Source of the DNA: a virus
Virus record (IMG/VR): IMGVR_UViG_3300029319_009305
Location: 1-64,000 of that record
Strand: one strand, 5' to 3'
DNA: 64,000 bases
Shown: piece by piece, positions 45,916 to 54,491 of the stretch
Position numbering within the stretch: position 1 is the stretch's first letter
Layout: each line of letters begins with the position of its first letter
The notes under the pieces: model-generated
Told to the model about the DNA's origin: nothing
The model's input: only the letters and a program-made list of their open reading frames with translations
The model's database searches: none
Translations under genes and position numbers: made by a program

Positions 45916-46024
45916 AGCAATCGTAGAGTAAAAGTCGCGCCGGCGAGGCCGTGATATATTTAAATTTTCTCTCCTTTAATTTTTGGATTTTACTTTTTAA
46001 TCGGATAATTATGGGGAGGTTCTT

Positions 46025-46384
46025 ATGCTTGAATTTTTCAATATTAAGATGATATACGCAATTTGTTTTTTCGTGGCAGGTCATTGTTTAGGTTGGTACG
46101 CTCATAATTTACAATTTGTTAATGAATTTTGGAAAGACAAGGTTGTTCTTCCCACTATTATTTTTGGTATACCTTGTTTGCTCGCTTTTTGGTGGGGAAC
46201 TAAGTTTGCAATGGAGGCCTCTGGTGAGCTCTGGACAGCTCGTTTTGTTGCAGCCGTGTTTTCATACCTAACGTTTCCAATAATGACCTGGTGGTACCTT
46301 GGTGAATCCATGTTTACACTTAAGACAATATCTTGTGTGTTTCTTGCATTTTGTATTTTATTGATTCAAATATTTGTTAAATAG
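46025..46384 (+). CDS. membrane protein, DMT-like, four helices
   Basis: 119 residues with about four transmembrane segments (IYAICFFVAGHCLGW; VLPTIIFGIPCLLAFWWG; FVAAVFSYLTFPIMTWWY; CVFLAFCILLIQIFV). Resembles small membrane proteins of marine phages with an EamA-like end. GGGGAGG upstream. Role unknown. Confidence 0.6.
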   Translation: MLEFFNIKMIYAICFFVAGHCLGWYAHNLQFVNEFWKDKVVLPTIIFGIPCLLAFWWGTKFAMEASGELWTARFVAAVFSYLTFPIMTWWYLGESMFTLKTISCVFLAFCILLIQIFVK

Positions 46385-46457
46385 TTTCAAAATTCTTGTA
46401 AACATTTATTTAAACGCTGTATTATTTTGCAACCTAATAAAAATAGAGGAGGTAAAT

Positions 46458-46625
46458 ATGCGTTATGCATTGTTAGTTATGCTTCTTGCATGTAGTGATG
46501 AAGTAGAAGATACTGCTGCAGTAGAAGAAGAACAAGAAGCTCAGGTAGAAGATACTTCTGTAGAGGAAGAAGTCGAAGGTGAAGAAGAAGAATCAGCTGA
46601 GGGTGAATCTGAAGGAGAAGAATAA
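46458..46625 (+). CDS. tiny acidic lipoprotein
   Basis: 55 residues from ATG 46458 after AGGAGG. RYALLVMLLACSDE is a lipoprotein signal with Cys near 12; the remaining 43 residues are almost all Glu, Asp, Ala and Val. It would form an anionic brush on a membrane. Directly followed by a second lipoprotein. Confidence 0.6.
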   Translation: MRYALLVMLLACSDEVEDTAAVEEEQEAQVEDTSVEEEVEGEEEESAEGESEGEE

Positions 46626-46626
46626 G

Positions 46627-46869
46627 ATGTTTTTATTTTTAATGATTCTTGCGTGTGAAAGTGAGACAACAACTGTTGAGACAACAGAGACGAGTACTGA
46701 TAATGTTCAGACGACTACTGAAGTTGACGTTGCTACAAAAAAGGTATCAGCAGAAACTAGTCAAGTTGTTGAATCTCAAAATACCCCACAAGACAATACG
46801 GTAATAACGGTTACTACAACTGAAATTCCCATGGATGAGTATACTGAAGAAGAAAAATCTAGTGATTAA
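46627..46869 (+). CDS. small Thr/Glu-rich lipoprotein
   Basis: 80 residues from ATG 46627. MFLFLMILACES has a short signal and lipobox, then a Thr/Val/Glu-rich unfolded chain (TTTVETTETSTDNVQ). Pair with the preceding gene; both resemble the N-terminal part of the lipoprotein at 23194. Confidence 0.6.
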   Translation: MFLFLMILACESETTTVETTETSTDNVQTTTEVDVATKKVSAETSQVVESQNTPQDNTVITVTTTEIPMDEYTEEEKSSD

Positions 46870-46898
46870 CTTACTTTAAACTACACATTCAAAAATTT

Positions 46899-46928
46899 AA
46901 CGCCGGCTAATGCCGGCGTTTTTATTTT
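46899..46928 (+). terminator. intrinsic terminator
   Basis: AACGCCGGC (46899-46907), loop TAAT, GCCGGCGTT (46912-46920), then TTTATTTT. Confidence 0.9.
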
Positions 46929-46976
46929 AAAAAATTAAAATTACTTGATAATTATAAGATAAAGGTGGAGATAAAC

Positions 46977-47372
46977 ATGAAGCTCACAAAAAGACAACTT
47001 AAAACTTTGATAGAAGGTATGTTTGATGACATGTCACTTCAAACAACTGGTCATGGTGAAGAACCTGGTTACGGTGACCCAAATCTTAGTCCGCACTTAG
47101 GTTTGTCTCCTGATTTAGAAGAACCTGGCGTGCATCCCTCAAGACAAATTGGTACCGGTCAAATGGATGAAGAGGGTATGAAATATTGGGGAAATTACAT
47201 ACTCAAAGAGCTTAATATGGGACCTTTGGATTTGGACAAATTACTTAATAAAGTTGCAGGTGATGATTCAGACGAAAGCATGCGTGACTCAATTTTGTCT
47301 GATCTGATGATTGTGATATCTAAATCAGATCAAATAGAGTTAGGTGAAGATCTTAACATAATAGCAAAGTAG
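46977..47372 (+). CDS. QLR-motif protein
   Basis: 131 residues from ATG 46977 with AAAGGTGGAG upstream. MKLTKRQLKTLIEGMF, a Gly/Pro/His-rich linker, then an acidic helical domain (LLNKVAGDDSDESMRDSIL). Unknown. Confidence 0.65.
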   Translation: MKLTKRQLKTLIEGMFDDMSLQTTGHGEEPGYGDPNLSPHLGLSPDLEEPGVHPSRQIGTGQMDEEGMKYWGNYILKELNMGPLDLDKLLNKVAGDDSDESMRDSILSDLMIVISKSDQIELGEDLNIIAK

Positions 47373-47387
47373 TAATAATTTAATAAA

Positions 47388-47409
47388 AAAGCCTGCGATT
47401 GCAGGCTTT
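47388..47409. terminator. bidirectional terminator
   Basis: AAAGCCTGC (47388-47396), loop GATT, GCAGGCTTT (47401-47409), A-rich on the left and T-rich on the right, between convergent genes. Confidence 0.85.
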
Positions 47410-47436
47410 CATCATTTCAATATAGTAATTTATTTA

Positions 47437-47646
47437 CTATTGATTATCTAGATGTTGATTAAGAAAACCTTGTAGGGCACGGGCTTCTTTAACAGTCATC
47501 GTAATTTGAGAACTAGATGTTGAATATTTTGATTCAGGAATTCTAGTTCCAATTGTAAATGTATTTGCACCTGCTTTGTGAGATCTAGTGTCTCTTCGAA
47601 TTCCAAAATTAAATCTTTTCGTGTTTTTAGATTTAGAATAGCTCAT
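47437..47646 (-). CDS. hypothetical basic protein
   Basis: 69 residues on the minus strand after AAAGGAG. Basic, Ser/Thr/Arg-rich start, then SSQITMTVKEARALQGFLNQ, a strand and helix. Unknown. Confidence 0.6.
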   Translation of the reverse strand: MSYSKSKNTKRFNFGIRRDTRSHKAGANTFTIGTRIPESKYSTSSSQITMTVKEARALQGFLNQHLDNQ

Positions 47647-47773
47647 ATGTTTTTACTCCTTTACTTTACTAAAACATAAACATTGGTTTTGTTACAAAAA
47701 ATTTATTAATTTTTAATTGAACCAATATTAATATTATAGCTAATTTTTATTACATTTACAAAATTAAATTAAA

Positions 47774-48268
47774 TTAATAGCTGCTTGTTTTCATTAGTTT
47801 GTCAATTATGGGTAGTCTAACGCCCCAATTGGTGTTTTGATTTATTCCCATGTGATGTTCGTGATGCCATGGTAACATTTTTTTACCGAATTCAGTTTTT
47901 ACGTGTGATATCCTGTGCAAGGCATAGTAAGCGCAAACTGACCATACTATCATCGAATAGAAGTAGGGCACAAAAAACAAGAGAGGAAGGTGAACTATTG
48001 CAATGACAAATAAAGCAACAATTTCAAATTTACTACTAATTAATTTAGTGTAGTTTTTATCATACATATTATTTTTTCTAGAAATATTATGATGTCTTTT
48101 GAAATGATTTCTGAATATTTTTTTAAATTTCTTTCTATTGTGCAGGATGTAACGATGTGCGATATATTCAAAAATATGACCATATAGCCAACCAAAAATG
48201 AGCTGCAACATTATAAACACTAAACTAACTAGACCTCCTATATATACTATATACAGTCTGAGTGCCAT
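47774..48268 (-). CDS. fatty acid hydroxylase/sterol desaturase-like membrane enzyme
   Basis: About 164 residues from the ATG at 48268. The histidine boxes of the superfamily are visible: EYIAHRYILH, HFKRHHNIS, LHRISHVKT and WHHEHHMG, with hydrophobic membrane segments between. These di-iron enzymes hydroxylate lipids or carotenoids. A lipid-modifying enzyme could alter the host membrane or belong to a membrane-associated stage; that is inference. Divergent from the gene at 48281, with overlapping 5' regions. Confidence 0.8.
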   Translation of the reverse strand: MALRLYIVYIGGLVSLVFIMLQLIFGWLYGHIFEYIAHRYILHNRKKFKKIFRNHFKRHHNISRKNNMYDKNYTKLISSKFEIVALFVIAIVHLPLLFFVPYFYSMIVWSVCAYYALHRISHVKTEFGKKMLPWHHEHHMGINQNTNWGVRLPIIDKLMKTSSY

Positions 48269-48280
48269 AATACATAAAAT

Positions 48281-48526
48281 ATGCAAAAAAATATAAAAAT
48301 TGGTGATTTAGTTGAATTTATAGAATACTATGTTGCGTCAGGAATTCAAGGAATGAATCTTACAAAAACCACACCTAAGTACAATTGTCTTGGTATAGTT
48401 TTAAAAACAAAAAATACATCAGTTTCAAGTTCTAAACCTAAGATTAAAACTTTTTGTGTAATGATGCCTGGACGTCATATTGAGTGGGTTGGTGAGGCAA
48501 TGATATCAACTATAGCTTCTTTATGA
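48281..48526 (+). CDS. GDLV-family protein
   Basis: 81 residues: IKIGDLVEFIEYY, CLGIVLKTKNTS, TFCVMMPGRHIEWV. An isolated family member at the far side of the GC-rich island. Confidence 0.6.
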   Translation: MQKNIKIGDLVEFIEYYVASGIQGMNLTKTTPKYNCLGIVLKTKNTSVSSSKPKIKTFCVMMPGRHIEWVGEAMISTIASL

Positions 48527-48577
48527 TTTTTTGATTTAAATTAATTCTTTATTATACGTATTAATAGGGGGTTAATC

Positions 48578-48832
48578 ATGAATTTACTTTTAGCATTAAG
48601 TATTTTTGTATTTGTGGTTGTTGTTTTTTCAACAATTGTTTTATTGAAAAGTTGGATGAATTTTGTAGATAAACAAAATAAAAGAAAATTTAAATCAAAA
48701 AAGCGTGAAGAATTTGAGATAATAAACTACGTCAGCGATTTTTCAAGGAAAAAAAATCTAAAAGAAACAATTATTGATGTTGAGTGTGAAATCATTAATG
48801 AAAATACTGATATTGTTAGATATTTACAATAA
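48578..48832 (+). CDS. membrane-anchored hypothetical
   Basis: 84 residues. An N-terminal transmembrane helix (LLALSIFVFVVVVFSTIVLL) then a basic segment and an acidic alpha/beta tail in the cytoplasm. AGGGGG upstream. Confidence 0.55.
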   Translation: MNLLLALSIFVFVVVVFSTIVLLKSWMNFVDKQNKRKFKSKKREEFEIINYVSDFSRKKNLKETIIDVECEIINENTDIVRYLQ

Positions 48833-48847
48833 AACGGAAATATTTTT

Positions 48848-49600
48848 ATGAGCACTGATGACTTAGAAAGACTTCTAATTAGAAATGAAATTAGACAGTT
48901 TTTAATAGATATTGAATTCTTAAAAGAAGATATCAGGAGCAATCCAGAATTATATTTGTCTGAAAATGTAAGTTTTTTTGATGCTTTGGGAGCGATTGGG
49001 GGAAATTTTGCAGGTGATATATCTGCAGGTGCTTTTAGTGCGTTAACTGAAACGATTATAGACTTGATATTTGAAGTATTAGGAATTACTAGTGACTCAC
49101 TGCTTGAAGCTTTCTTTATTGAATTATTTAAAGAATTTATAGAGAACGTCTTAATCGCCAAGCCAGGTAATATTGCTTTATATATGGATGATAAAAAAGG
49201 TTGCTCTACCCTTGCTGATGACATTACAATGGTAATGGGAAAATCAGGAGGAGACATAATGGTAAAAGTTGTAGTTAACTATATTAAATCAGAAGAATTT
49301 GAAAGAAGGACCAAAGAAAACGAAGGTGGTGAAGGTTCAATAGTTGGAGAATTAATGGGCCAATTATCAACAACAGTATTGAAGGCGTTATCTGACAATA
49401 TGATTGTTGGAGCAATTGGAAAAATAGTCAAAGAAGCTTTCGAAAAAGATATGGTTGAGCAGCTTCAACCGTTTGTTAGAAGAGCTGTGTGCCAGTTAAA
49501 CTTAACTGAAGAAATTCCTAAGATGTTTGGATTTGGTGCGAGTCCAGACTCAGATTCTCCAAAACTACCTCAGCCTGCCATGACAAACGAAGAGGATTGA
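48848..49600 (+). CDS. hypothetical, amphipathic helical protein
   Basis: 250 residues. Helical with Gly/Ala-rich stretches (FDALGAIGGNFAGDISAGAF, IIDLIFEVLGIT) that could associate with membranes, and a Pro/Ser-rich tail. No known family. Next to the DUF2272-like gene (4-nt spacing). Confidence 0.55.
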   Translation: MSTDDLERLLIRNEIRQFLIDIEFLKEDIRSNPELYLSENVSFFDALGAIGGNFAGDISAGAFSALTETIIDLIFEVLGITSDSLLEAFFIELFKEFIENVLIAKPGNIALYMDDKKGCSTLADDITMVMGKSGGDIMVKVVVNYIKSEEFERRTKENEGGEGSIVGELMGQLSTTVLKALSDNMIVGAIGKIVKEAFEKDMVEQLQPFVRRAVCQLNLTEEIPKMFGFGASPDSDSPKLPQPAMTNEED

Positions 49601-49603
49601 TTG

Positions 49604-50437
49604 ATGTACATTGTTGAAGAAAAAAAGCTTAGAAGTATTATAAGAAAATTATTGGAAAAAAGGCAAAGGACCTTAACTGGATTAATGAAGTCTGATGCTG
49701 ATGCAACTAAATTAGCACCGATTCAATTTGATTTTGATTCAATATCTAACAGTAGTGTTGTTACGATAGCAAAAAGTGAATCAGACTTTTGGGAAAATGG
49801 TGAACTAAAAGAGACAGACGAAAAAGCTTATGATCGATTGAATTCTTATTGGTCAGAAGGGGCTGGGTGGTCTGAATCACAGTGGGAACCAGGAAAGACA
49901 CCGTGGAGTGCAGCATTTATTTCTTATTGTATGAAAAAGTCAGGTGAAAGTTTTTATGATGCTGCGGCACATTATGTTTATGCAAAAAAAGCTTTGGATA
50001 ATCGTAAAAAATTAGATGAAGATCCTAATAGCCTTTCGGGGACTGAAGACTATGTTTTATTTCTAAAGGGCGAGGTAGAGCCGGTTCCGGGCGATGTTTT
50101 ATTTTATGTGAGAAGCGGTAACATCAAATCTTGGATCGCTGGTGGCGGTGGTGAGATTGCTTCACATTGTGACATATTTATAGGTGGCGGTTTAGCTATT
50201 GGTGGTAACTTAGGTAATTCTTGCAAAGAGACTAAGGCGTTTGGAAAGCATGAGGCAATCATCAAAAAAGTTAAAGTTGGAAAAGCTACTGAAGGTGAAG
50301 AAGGAGATGATAGCATTACAGGATTAGGAACAGCTGGCGATATCGCTCTTGCCACACCTTTGGCCGGAGGTGTCGTTGCTTATAAAGCCGCCGAAGCTGG
50401 CAAAGAATTCTTCACGCCTGATAAAAAGAAGGATTAG
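49604..50437 (+). CDS. DUF2272-like peptidoglycan hydrolase with QLR-like N-terminus
   Basis: 277 residues from ATG 49604. The N-terminus (EEKKLRSIIRKLLEK) is a degenerate QLR motif. From about 90 the sequence PWSAAFISYCMKKSG, AAHYVYAKKA, PGDVLFYVR and ASHCDIFIGGG matches the DUF2272/NlpC-P60-like fold (usual Cys replaced by Ser or Ala at the first position, later Cys/His present). Might degrade cell wall on entry or be an inactive relative. The Gly/Ala-rich C-terminus may be a membrane tail. Confidence 0.65.
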   Translation: MYIVEEKKLRSIIRKLLEKRQRTLTGLMKSDADATKLAPIQFDFDSISNSSVVTIAKSESDFWENGELKETDEKAYDRLNSYWSEGAGWSESQWEPGKTPWSAAFISYCMKKSGESFYDAAAHYVYAKKALDNRKKLDEDPNSLSGTEDYVLFLKGEVEPVPGDVLFYVRSGNIKSWIAGGGGEIASHCDIFIGGGLAIGGNLGNSCKETKAFGKHEAIIKKVKVGKATEGEEGDDSITGLGTAGDIALATPLAGGVVAYKAAEAGKEFFTPDKKKD

Positions 50438-50452
50438 TTGATCTTAGAATTA

Positions 50453-50875
50453 CTACAGAATTCTAATTTTTCTTAACCTTGTTTCATAGATAGCGCTTCT
50501 GTCATCTTTGCTTTTAGCAAATCTTTTAATCAATTCTCCTGCTCGGGCATTTGCTTGATCTTCGTGAAATCCACCTGCGTCTTGGATGTGACCTTTTAAC
50601 AGTCCTTGCTCATCCTGCATCATGTGGGTCATTTCATGTGCTATACTTCTGAGTATATCTACTAGTGCTCTATTTTTACCGTATACTTTACATATGTTGT
50701 TACCCACATGATATGCTGCTGTTGTTTTTATGTCATGATCTGATCTATTTGATATGATATAGATTTCAAAATCACCGATTATGGGTAATTCTTCTGCGCA
50801 GAATAAGCAGAAGTCGCCTATTAGATTAATTTTAAAATTATCTAAATTTAAATTTTTATCAACTAGTAGTTTCAT
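50453..50875 (-). CDS. zinc metallopeptidase-like protein
   Basis: 140 residues. SIAHEMTHMMQDE holds the HExxH zinc motif; EDQANARAGELI supplies a candidate third ligand Glu or Asp. The N-terminal part has two Cys (FCLFCAEE). Compact intracellular protease-like domain; substrate unknown. Minus strand, 9 nt from the next gene. Confidence 0.7.
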   Translation of the reverse strand: MKLLVDKNLNLDNFKINLIGDFCLFCAEELPIIGDFEIYIISNRSDHDIKTTAAYHVGNNICKVYGKNRALVDILRSIAHEMTHMMQDEQGLLKGHIQDAGGFHEDQANARAGELIKRFAKSKDDRSAIYETRLRKIRIL

Positions 50876-50884
50876 TTAAAGCCT

Positions 50885-51718
50885 TCAAAGTTTTAATTTT
50901 ACAAAAGATTTTAGATATTTCAGTCTAGGTCCAAAACTTATATTATTAAAGTCGATTGATGCTTTTGTAATGATACTAATTATCTCTCCTTTTTCGTTTA
51001 TTACCGCACTTCCTGAACTGCCAAATGTTGCAGGTATTGTGTAAAAACATTCATATATGTCGCAACCAGAAAATCTACCTTCAAAATGATTCCTTACTGA
51101 CTTAGAATAGTGCCATTCAGGTGAAGAGATTGCATAAACTTTTTCACCGATCAGAGGATTTCTTTTAGCAAACTTAACATTTTTTGCTTCCCCCGCATGT
51201 TCAGAATTAAATGTTATTATACATATGTCATTTTCCATGTCCATGTATATATCTTGAATATCATGTTGATATCCCATAAAAGATGCAATATTTCTAGTCA
51301 TAGGTTCATAGTCTAAGTTATGTCTGAATGTTTCTGAGACATTATCTTTATTTAAGTCATGACACCAGTGTCCTGCTGTTAATGCATATAGTTTATAGTT
51401 TTTCTTATCAACTTTAAAAATGTAACCAGAAGCTGAGGTTAGGGGTGCTATCAAAGTTTCACAGTCCTTGTAGTCTTCTTCTTTCTGACATATTCTTTCT
51501 GTATCATTTGAACCTGCTACAATTCTTGTTAAGTATATAAAATTTTCATTTAAAGCCGGCGTATTACTTGATTGTTTTAGAGTCTTCTGATAGTTGTTAA
51601 ATTTTATTTTTTCTTCTAAAATATTTTTATTGTAACTACAGCAACCTAAACTCGTAGTAAAAATTGTAATTAGTGCCGTTAATGCTATTGTAAAGTATAA
51701 TAATTTATTTTTATTCAT
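50885..51718 (-). CDS. secreted trypsin-like serine protease, likely lipoprotein
   Basis: 277 residues from ATG 51718, preceded by AAGGGGGTG. A hydrophobic signal ending SLGCC fits a lipobox. LTAGHWC provides the catalytic His, DICIITF the Asp, and TFGSSGSAVINEKGEIISI the GxSGS serine. Trypsin-like fold proteases of this form cleave periplasmic or surface proteins. Operon with the metallopeptidase gene. Confidence 0.8.
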   Translation of the reverse strand: MNKNKLLYFTIALTALITIFTTSLGCCSYNKNILEEKIKFNNYQKTLKQSSNTPALNENFIYLTRIVAGSNDTERICQKEEDYKDCETLIAPLTSASGYIFKVDKKNYKLYALTAGHWCHDLNKDNVSETFRHNLDYEPMTRNIASFMGYQHDIQDIYMDMENDICIITFNSEHAGEAKNVKFAKRNPLIGEKVYAISSPEWHYSKSVRNHFEGRFSGCDIYECFYTIPATFGSSGSAVINEKGEIISIITKASIDFNNISFGPRLKYLKSFVKLKL

Positions 51719-51970
51719 GCACACCCCCTTAAAATAGATATGCATTAAAAAATATAATTTGTCAATGTATTAATTTAAATGTTACATAATCACTCCTGAA
51801 TTTGAAATAGAATTTGAATATTTAGATATAGTAATAAGATACTAATGAGTCATATTTTTTTTTACAATTTTTGTAAATTATTAGTGTTTTGTTGAATTAT
51901 TACTCATATAATATTACTTTATTTAACTTAATAGAATATAGAGTATAATTATAGATATAGAGAGCAACGC

Positions 51971-53140
51971 ATGTCAATATTTAAAGAACATAAATCTTCA
52001 GCTGATAGATCTGCAACTGATAGAAGGAGACATAAAGAAAAAATTGAGAAAGCAATAAAAGAAGGAATTCATGATATCGTAGCAGAAGAAAGTATAATTG
52101 GACAAAACGGTAAAAAAAGAATAAAAATACCAGTTAGGGGAATTAAAGAATACCAATTCATATATGGTAAAAACAATAAAAAAGTTGGGTCAGCTCAAGG
52201 TAAGGACATTTCAAAAGGTCAAAAAATAGGTAAGGGTAAGAAAAAATCTGCTCAAGGACAACCAGACAAACCTGGTAATACGGCTGGAGAAGAATTTTAT
52301 GAAGTTGATATAACACTCGATGAATTAGCAAAGTATTTATTTGATGATTTGAATTTACCTGAGTTAGAAAAGAAATCATTTCCCAACATATTTTCTGAAA
52401 CTGTTAAGCGGAAAGGTTATAGAAAGGAAGGAATTAGACCTAGACTTTCAAAAAAAGAAACTTTAAAGAGAAAGATTAGAAGAAAAAAAGCTGCAATATT
52501 AAACGGTACTTATGAAAATGAAAGTGGTGAAAGGTTTCCATTTCACAAAGATGATCTCAAGTATAAACACATAGAAGTGACACAGAAAAATGTTACAAAT
52601 GCAACCATATTTTTTATAATGGATACATCTGGATCGATGAGTAAAAGTAAAAAATTCAAAGCTAGATCCTTTTTCTTTCTCCTATATCAGTTTATTAGAT
52701 ATCGTTATGATAAGACTGAAATTGTTTTTATATCTCATACAACCGAAGCTAAAGAAACTAATGAAAAAGAATTTTTTGAAAGAGGGTCTAGTGGTGGAAC
52801 TTACTTAAGCTCTGGGTTGAGCAAAGCTTTAGAAATTATTGATAAGCGATATCCATCTAATAGTTGGAACATATACGCTTTCCATTGTTCAGATGGAGAT
52901 AATTGGAGTGAAGATAACGACAAGGCAATTAATTTAACAATTAAATTAAGAGACTTAAGTCAATTGTATAGTTATATAGAGATAACTGACGGTAGAAAGG
53001 GTTCTGCCGGTTGGGGAGAACCAATGTCCTCGATTTATAAGAATTTGCAAAATAAATTTTTTAAGATTGTTGAGATAGACAATAAAGAAGATATATGGCC
53101 ACAATTTAGAAAACTTTTCGGGAATTATAAAAATGAGTGA
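51971..53140 (+). CDS. yeaH: YeaH/YhbH family protein (DUF444)
   Basis: 389 residues, near the usual 420. Basic charged N-terminus (KEHKSSADRSATDRRRH), Lys/Gly-rich linker near 75-100, then a von Willebrand A-like domain from about 205: FFIMDTSGSMS (MIDAS, about 217-223), IVFISHTTEAKE, FFERGSSGGTYLSSGL and IYAFHCSDGDNWSEDN, all YeaH signatures. In bacteria yeaH sits with prkA (yeaG) and spoVR; the three act in stress and starvation signalling. The 250 bp upstream is AT-rich and gene-free. Overlaps spoVR by 8 nt. Confidence 0.9.
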   Translation: MSIFKEHKSSADRSATDRRRHKEKIEKAIKEGIHDIVAEESIIGQNGKKRIKIPVRGIKEYQFIYGKNNKKVGSAQGKDISKGQKIGKGKKKSAQGQPDKPGNTAGEEFYEVDITLDELAKYLFDDLNLPELEKKSFPNIFSETVKRKGYRKEGIRPRLSKKETLKRKIRRKKAAILNGTYENESGERFPFHKDDLKYKHIEVTQKNVTNATIFFIMDTSGSMSKSKKFKARSFFFLLYQFIRYRYDKTEIVFISHTTEAKETNEKEFFERGSSGGTYLSSGLSKALEIIDKRYPSNSWNIYAFHCSDGDNWSEDNDKAINLTIKLRDLSQLYSYIEITDGRKGSAGWGEPMSSIYKNLQNKFFKIVEIDNKEDIWPQFRKLFGNYKNE

Positions 53141-54479
53141 CGACAACTGGAATTTTGACGATTTAAAACGCTGGGATGATATTATTTGTCAAAAAGCAGA
53201 ATCTTTCGGTTTGGACTGGCATCCAATTAATTATGAAATATGTGATTATTTCGAAATGATTGGACACATGTCGTATCACGGCATGCCTAGCCATTACAAT
53301 CACTGGAGTTATGGAAAATCTTTTGAAGTTACTCACCAGAGATATAATGCAGGTATGTCAGGTCTACCTTATGAGTTGATAATTAATTCTAATCCTTCAA
53401 TTGCTTATCTTATGAGGGAGAATCCGTTATATTTGCAAATTTTAATAATGGCACATTGTGTAGGACACAGTGACTTTTTTAAAAATAATAGAACTTTTCG
53501 AAAAACCGGACCTGAAACAATTGTTTCTAAAATGAGAAATGCAAAAAGACGAATATTTGAATATTCAGAAGATCAAATGATAGGAAAGGACAAAGTTGAG
53601 AATTTTTTAGACGCTTTACATTCTGTAAGATTTCAAACAGAAAGATATGAATTACCTAGACTGACACCTAGAGAAAAGCAAAAGAATTTCATAGATAAAA
53701 TAAATAATTCAAAATTGTTAAAAAATGCTGATCCTGACAAAAGAAAAAGATATGAAAGATTGGTGGGGAAAAAATGGTTAATTGGAAACGATTATGACTT
53801 ATTAGGATTCTTTTTAGACTATGGTGATTTTGATGACTGGCAGTTAGATTTGATCAATATAGTTAGGGATGAATCACACTATTTTATACCTCAAATAAAA
53901 ACAAAAATACTAAATGAGGGTTGGGCATCATTTTGGCATTATAAGATTTTACATGAATTAGAATTGCCTCAAAAATATCACATACCTTTTTTGAAAATGC
54001 ACAATGCAGTAGTCAGACCTCACATAGGTGGGGTCAATCCTTATCATTTGGGTTTTTATTTGTTTCAAAAGATAGAAAGGGAAATGGGATTAGAAGAATG
54101 CTTTTTCATTAGAGAAGTTCATGATGATGCATCAGCATTAAGAGCTTACTTAGACGAAGAAGATATGGTAGAGTTAAACTTTTTCGAGCACCAAAGAGAT
54201 CAAAAAACAGGAGATACATTTATAACAGAAGTATCAGATAAGGATGGTTGGAAAAAAGTAAAACAAGAATTAATAAGAAATACAGGAGTAGCTAGTATTC
54301 CGCTAATATATGTGTCTGAAGTTAATAAAAAATTAAATTTGTTAGAATTAAAACACGAACACGATGGAAGAGACTTAGAGCTAAACTATGCTGAGGAAGT
54401 CGTTAAAAACATTAAACATATATGGGACGGTGAAGTAAAACTATTTACTGTAATTGAAGAAGAAATATGGGAAATTTAA
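53133..54479 (+). CDS. spoVR: SpoVR family protein
   Basis: 448 residues against about 470-510 in bacteria. MAHCVGHSDFFKNN (about 105-118) is the family's most conserved motif; NEGWASFWHYKIL, NPYHLGFYLF and the helical C-terminus also match. Named for a spore-cortex defect in Bacillus, but widespread in non-sporing bacteria, where its role with PrkA and YeaH is unclear. Second gene of the cluster. Confidence 0.9.
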   Translation: MSDDNWNFDDLKRWDDIICQKAESFGLDWHPINYEICDYFEMIGHMSYHGMPSHYNHWSYGKSFEVTHQRYNAGMSGLPYELIINSNPSIAYLMRENPLYLQILIMAHCVGHSDFFKNNRTFRKTGPETIVSKMRNAKRRIFEYSEDQMIGKDKVENFLDALHSVRFQTERYELPRLTPREKQKNFIDKINNSKLLKNADPDKRKRYERLVGKKWLIGNDYDLLGFFLDYGDFDDWQLDLINIVRDESHYFIPQIKTKILNEGWASFWHYKILHELELPQKYHIPFLKMHNAVVRPHIGGVNPYHLGFYLFQKIEREMGLEECFFIREVHDDASALRAYLDEEDMVELNFFEHQRDQKTGDTFITEVSDKDGWKKVKQELIRNTGVASIPLIYVSEVNKKLNLLELKHEHDGRDLELNYAEEVVKNIKHIWDGEVKLFTVIEEEIWEI

Positions 54480-54491
54480 AAGGGAGAACCA

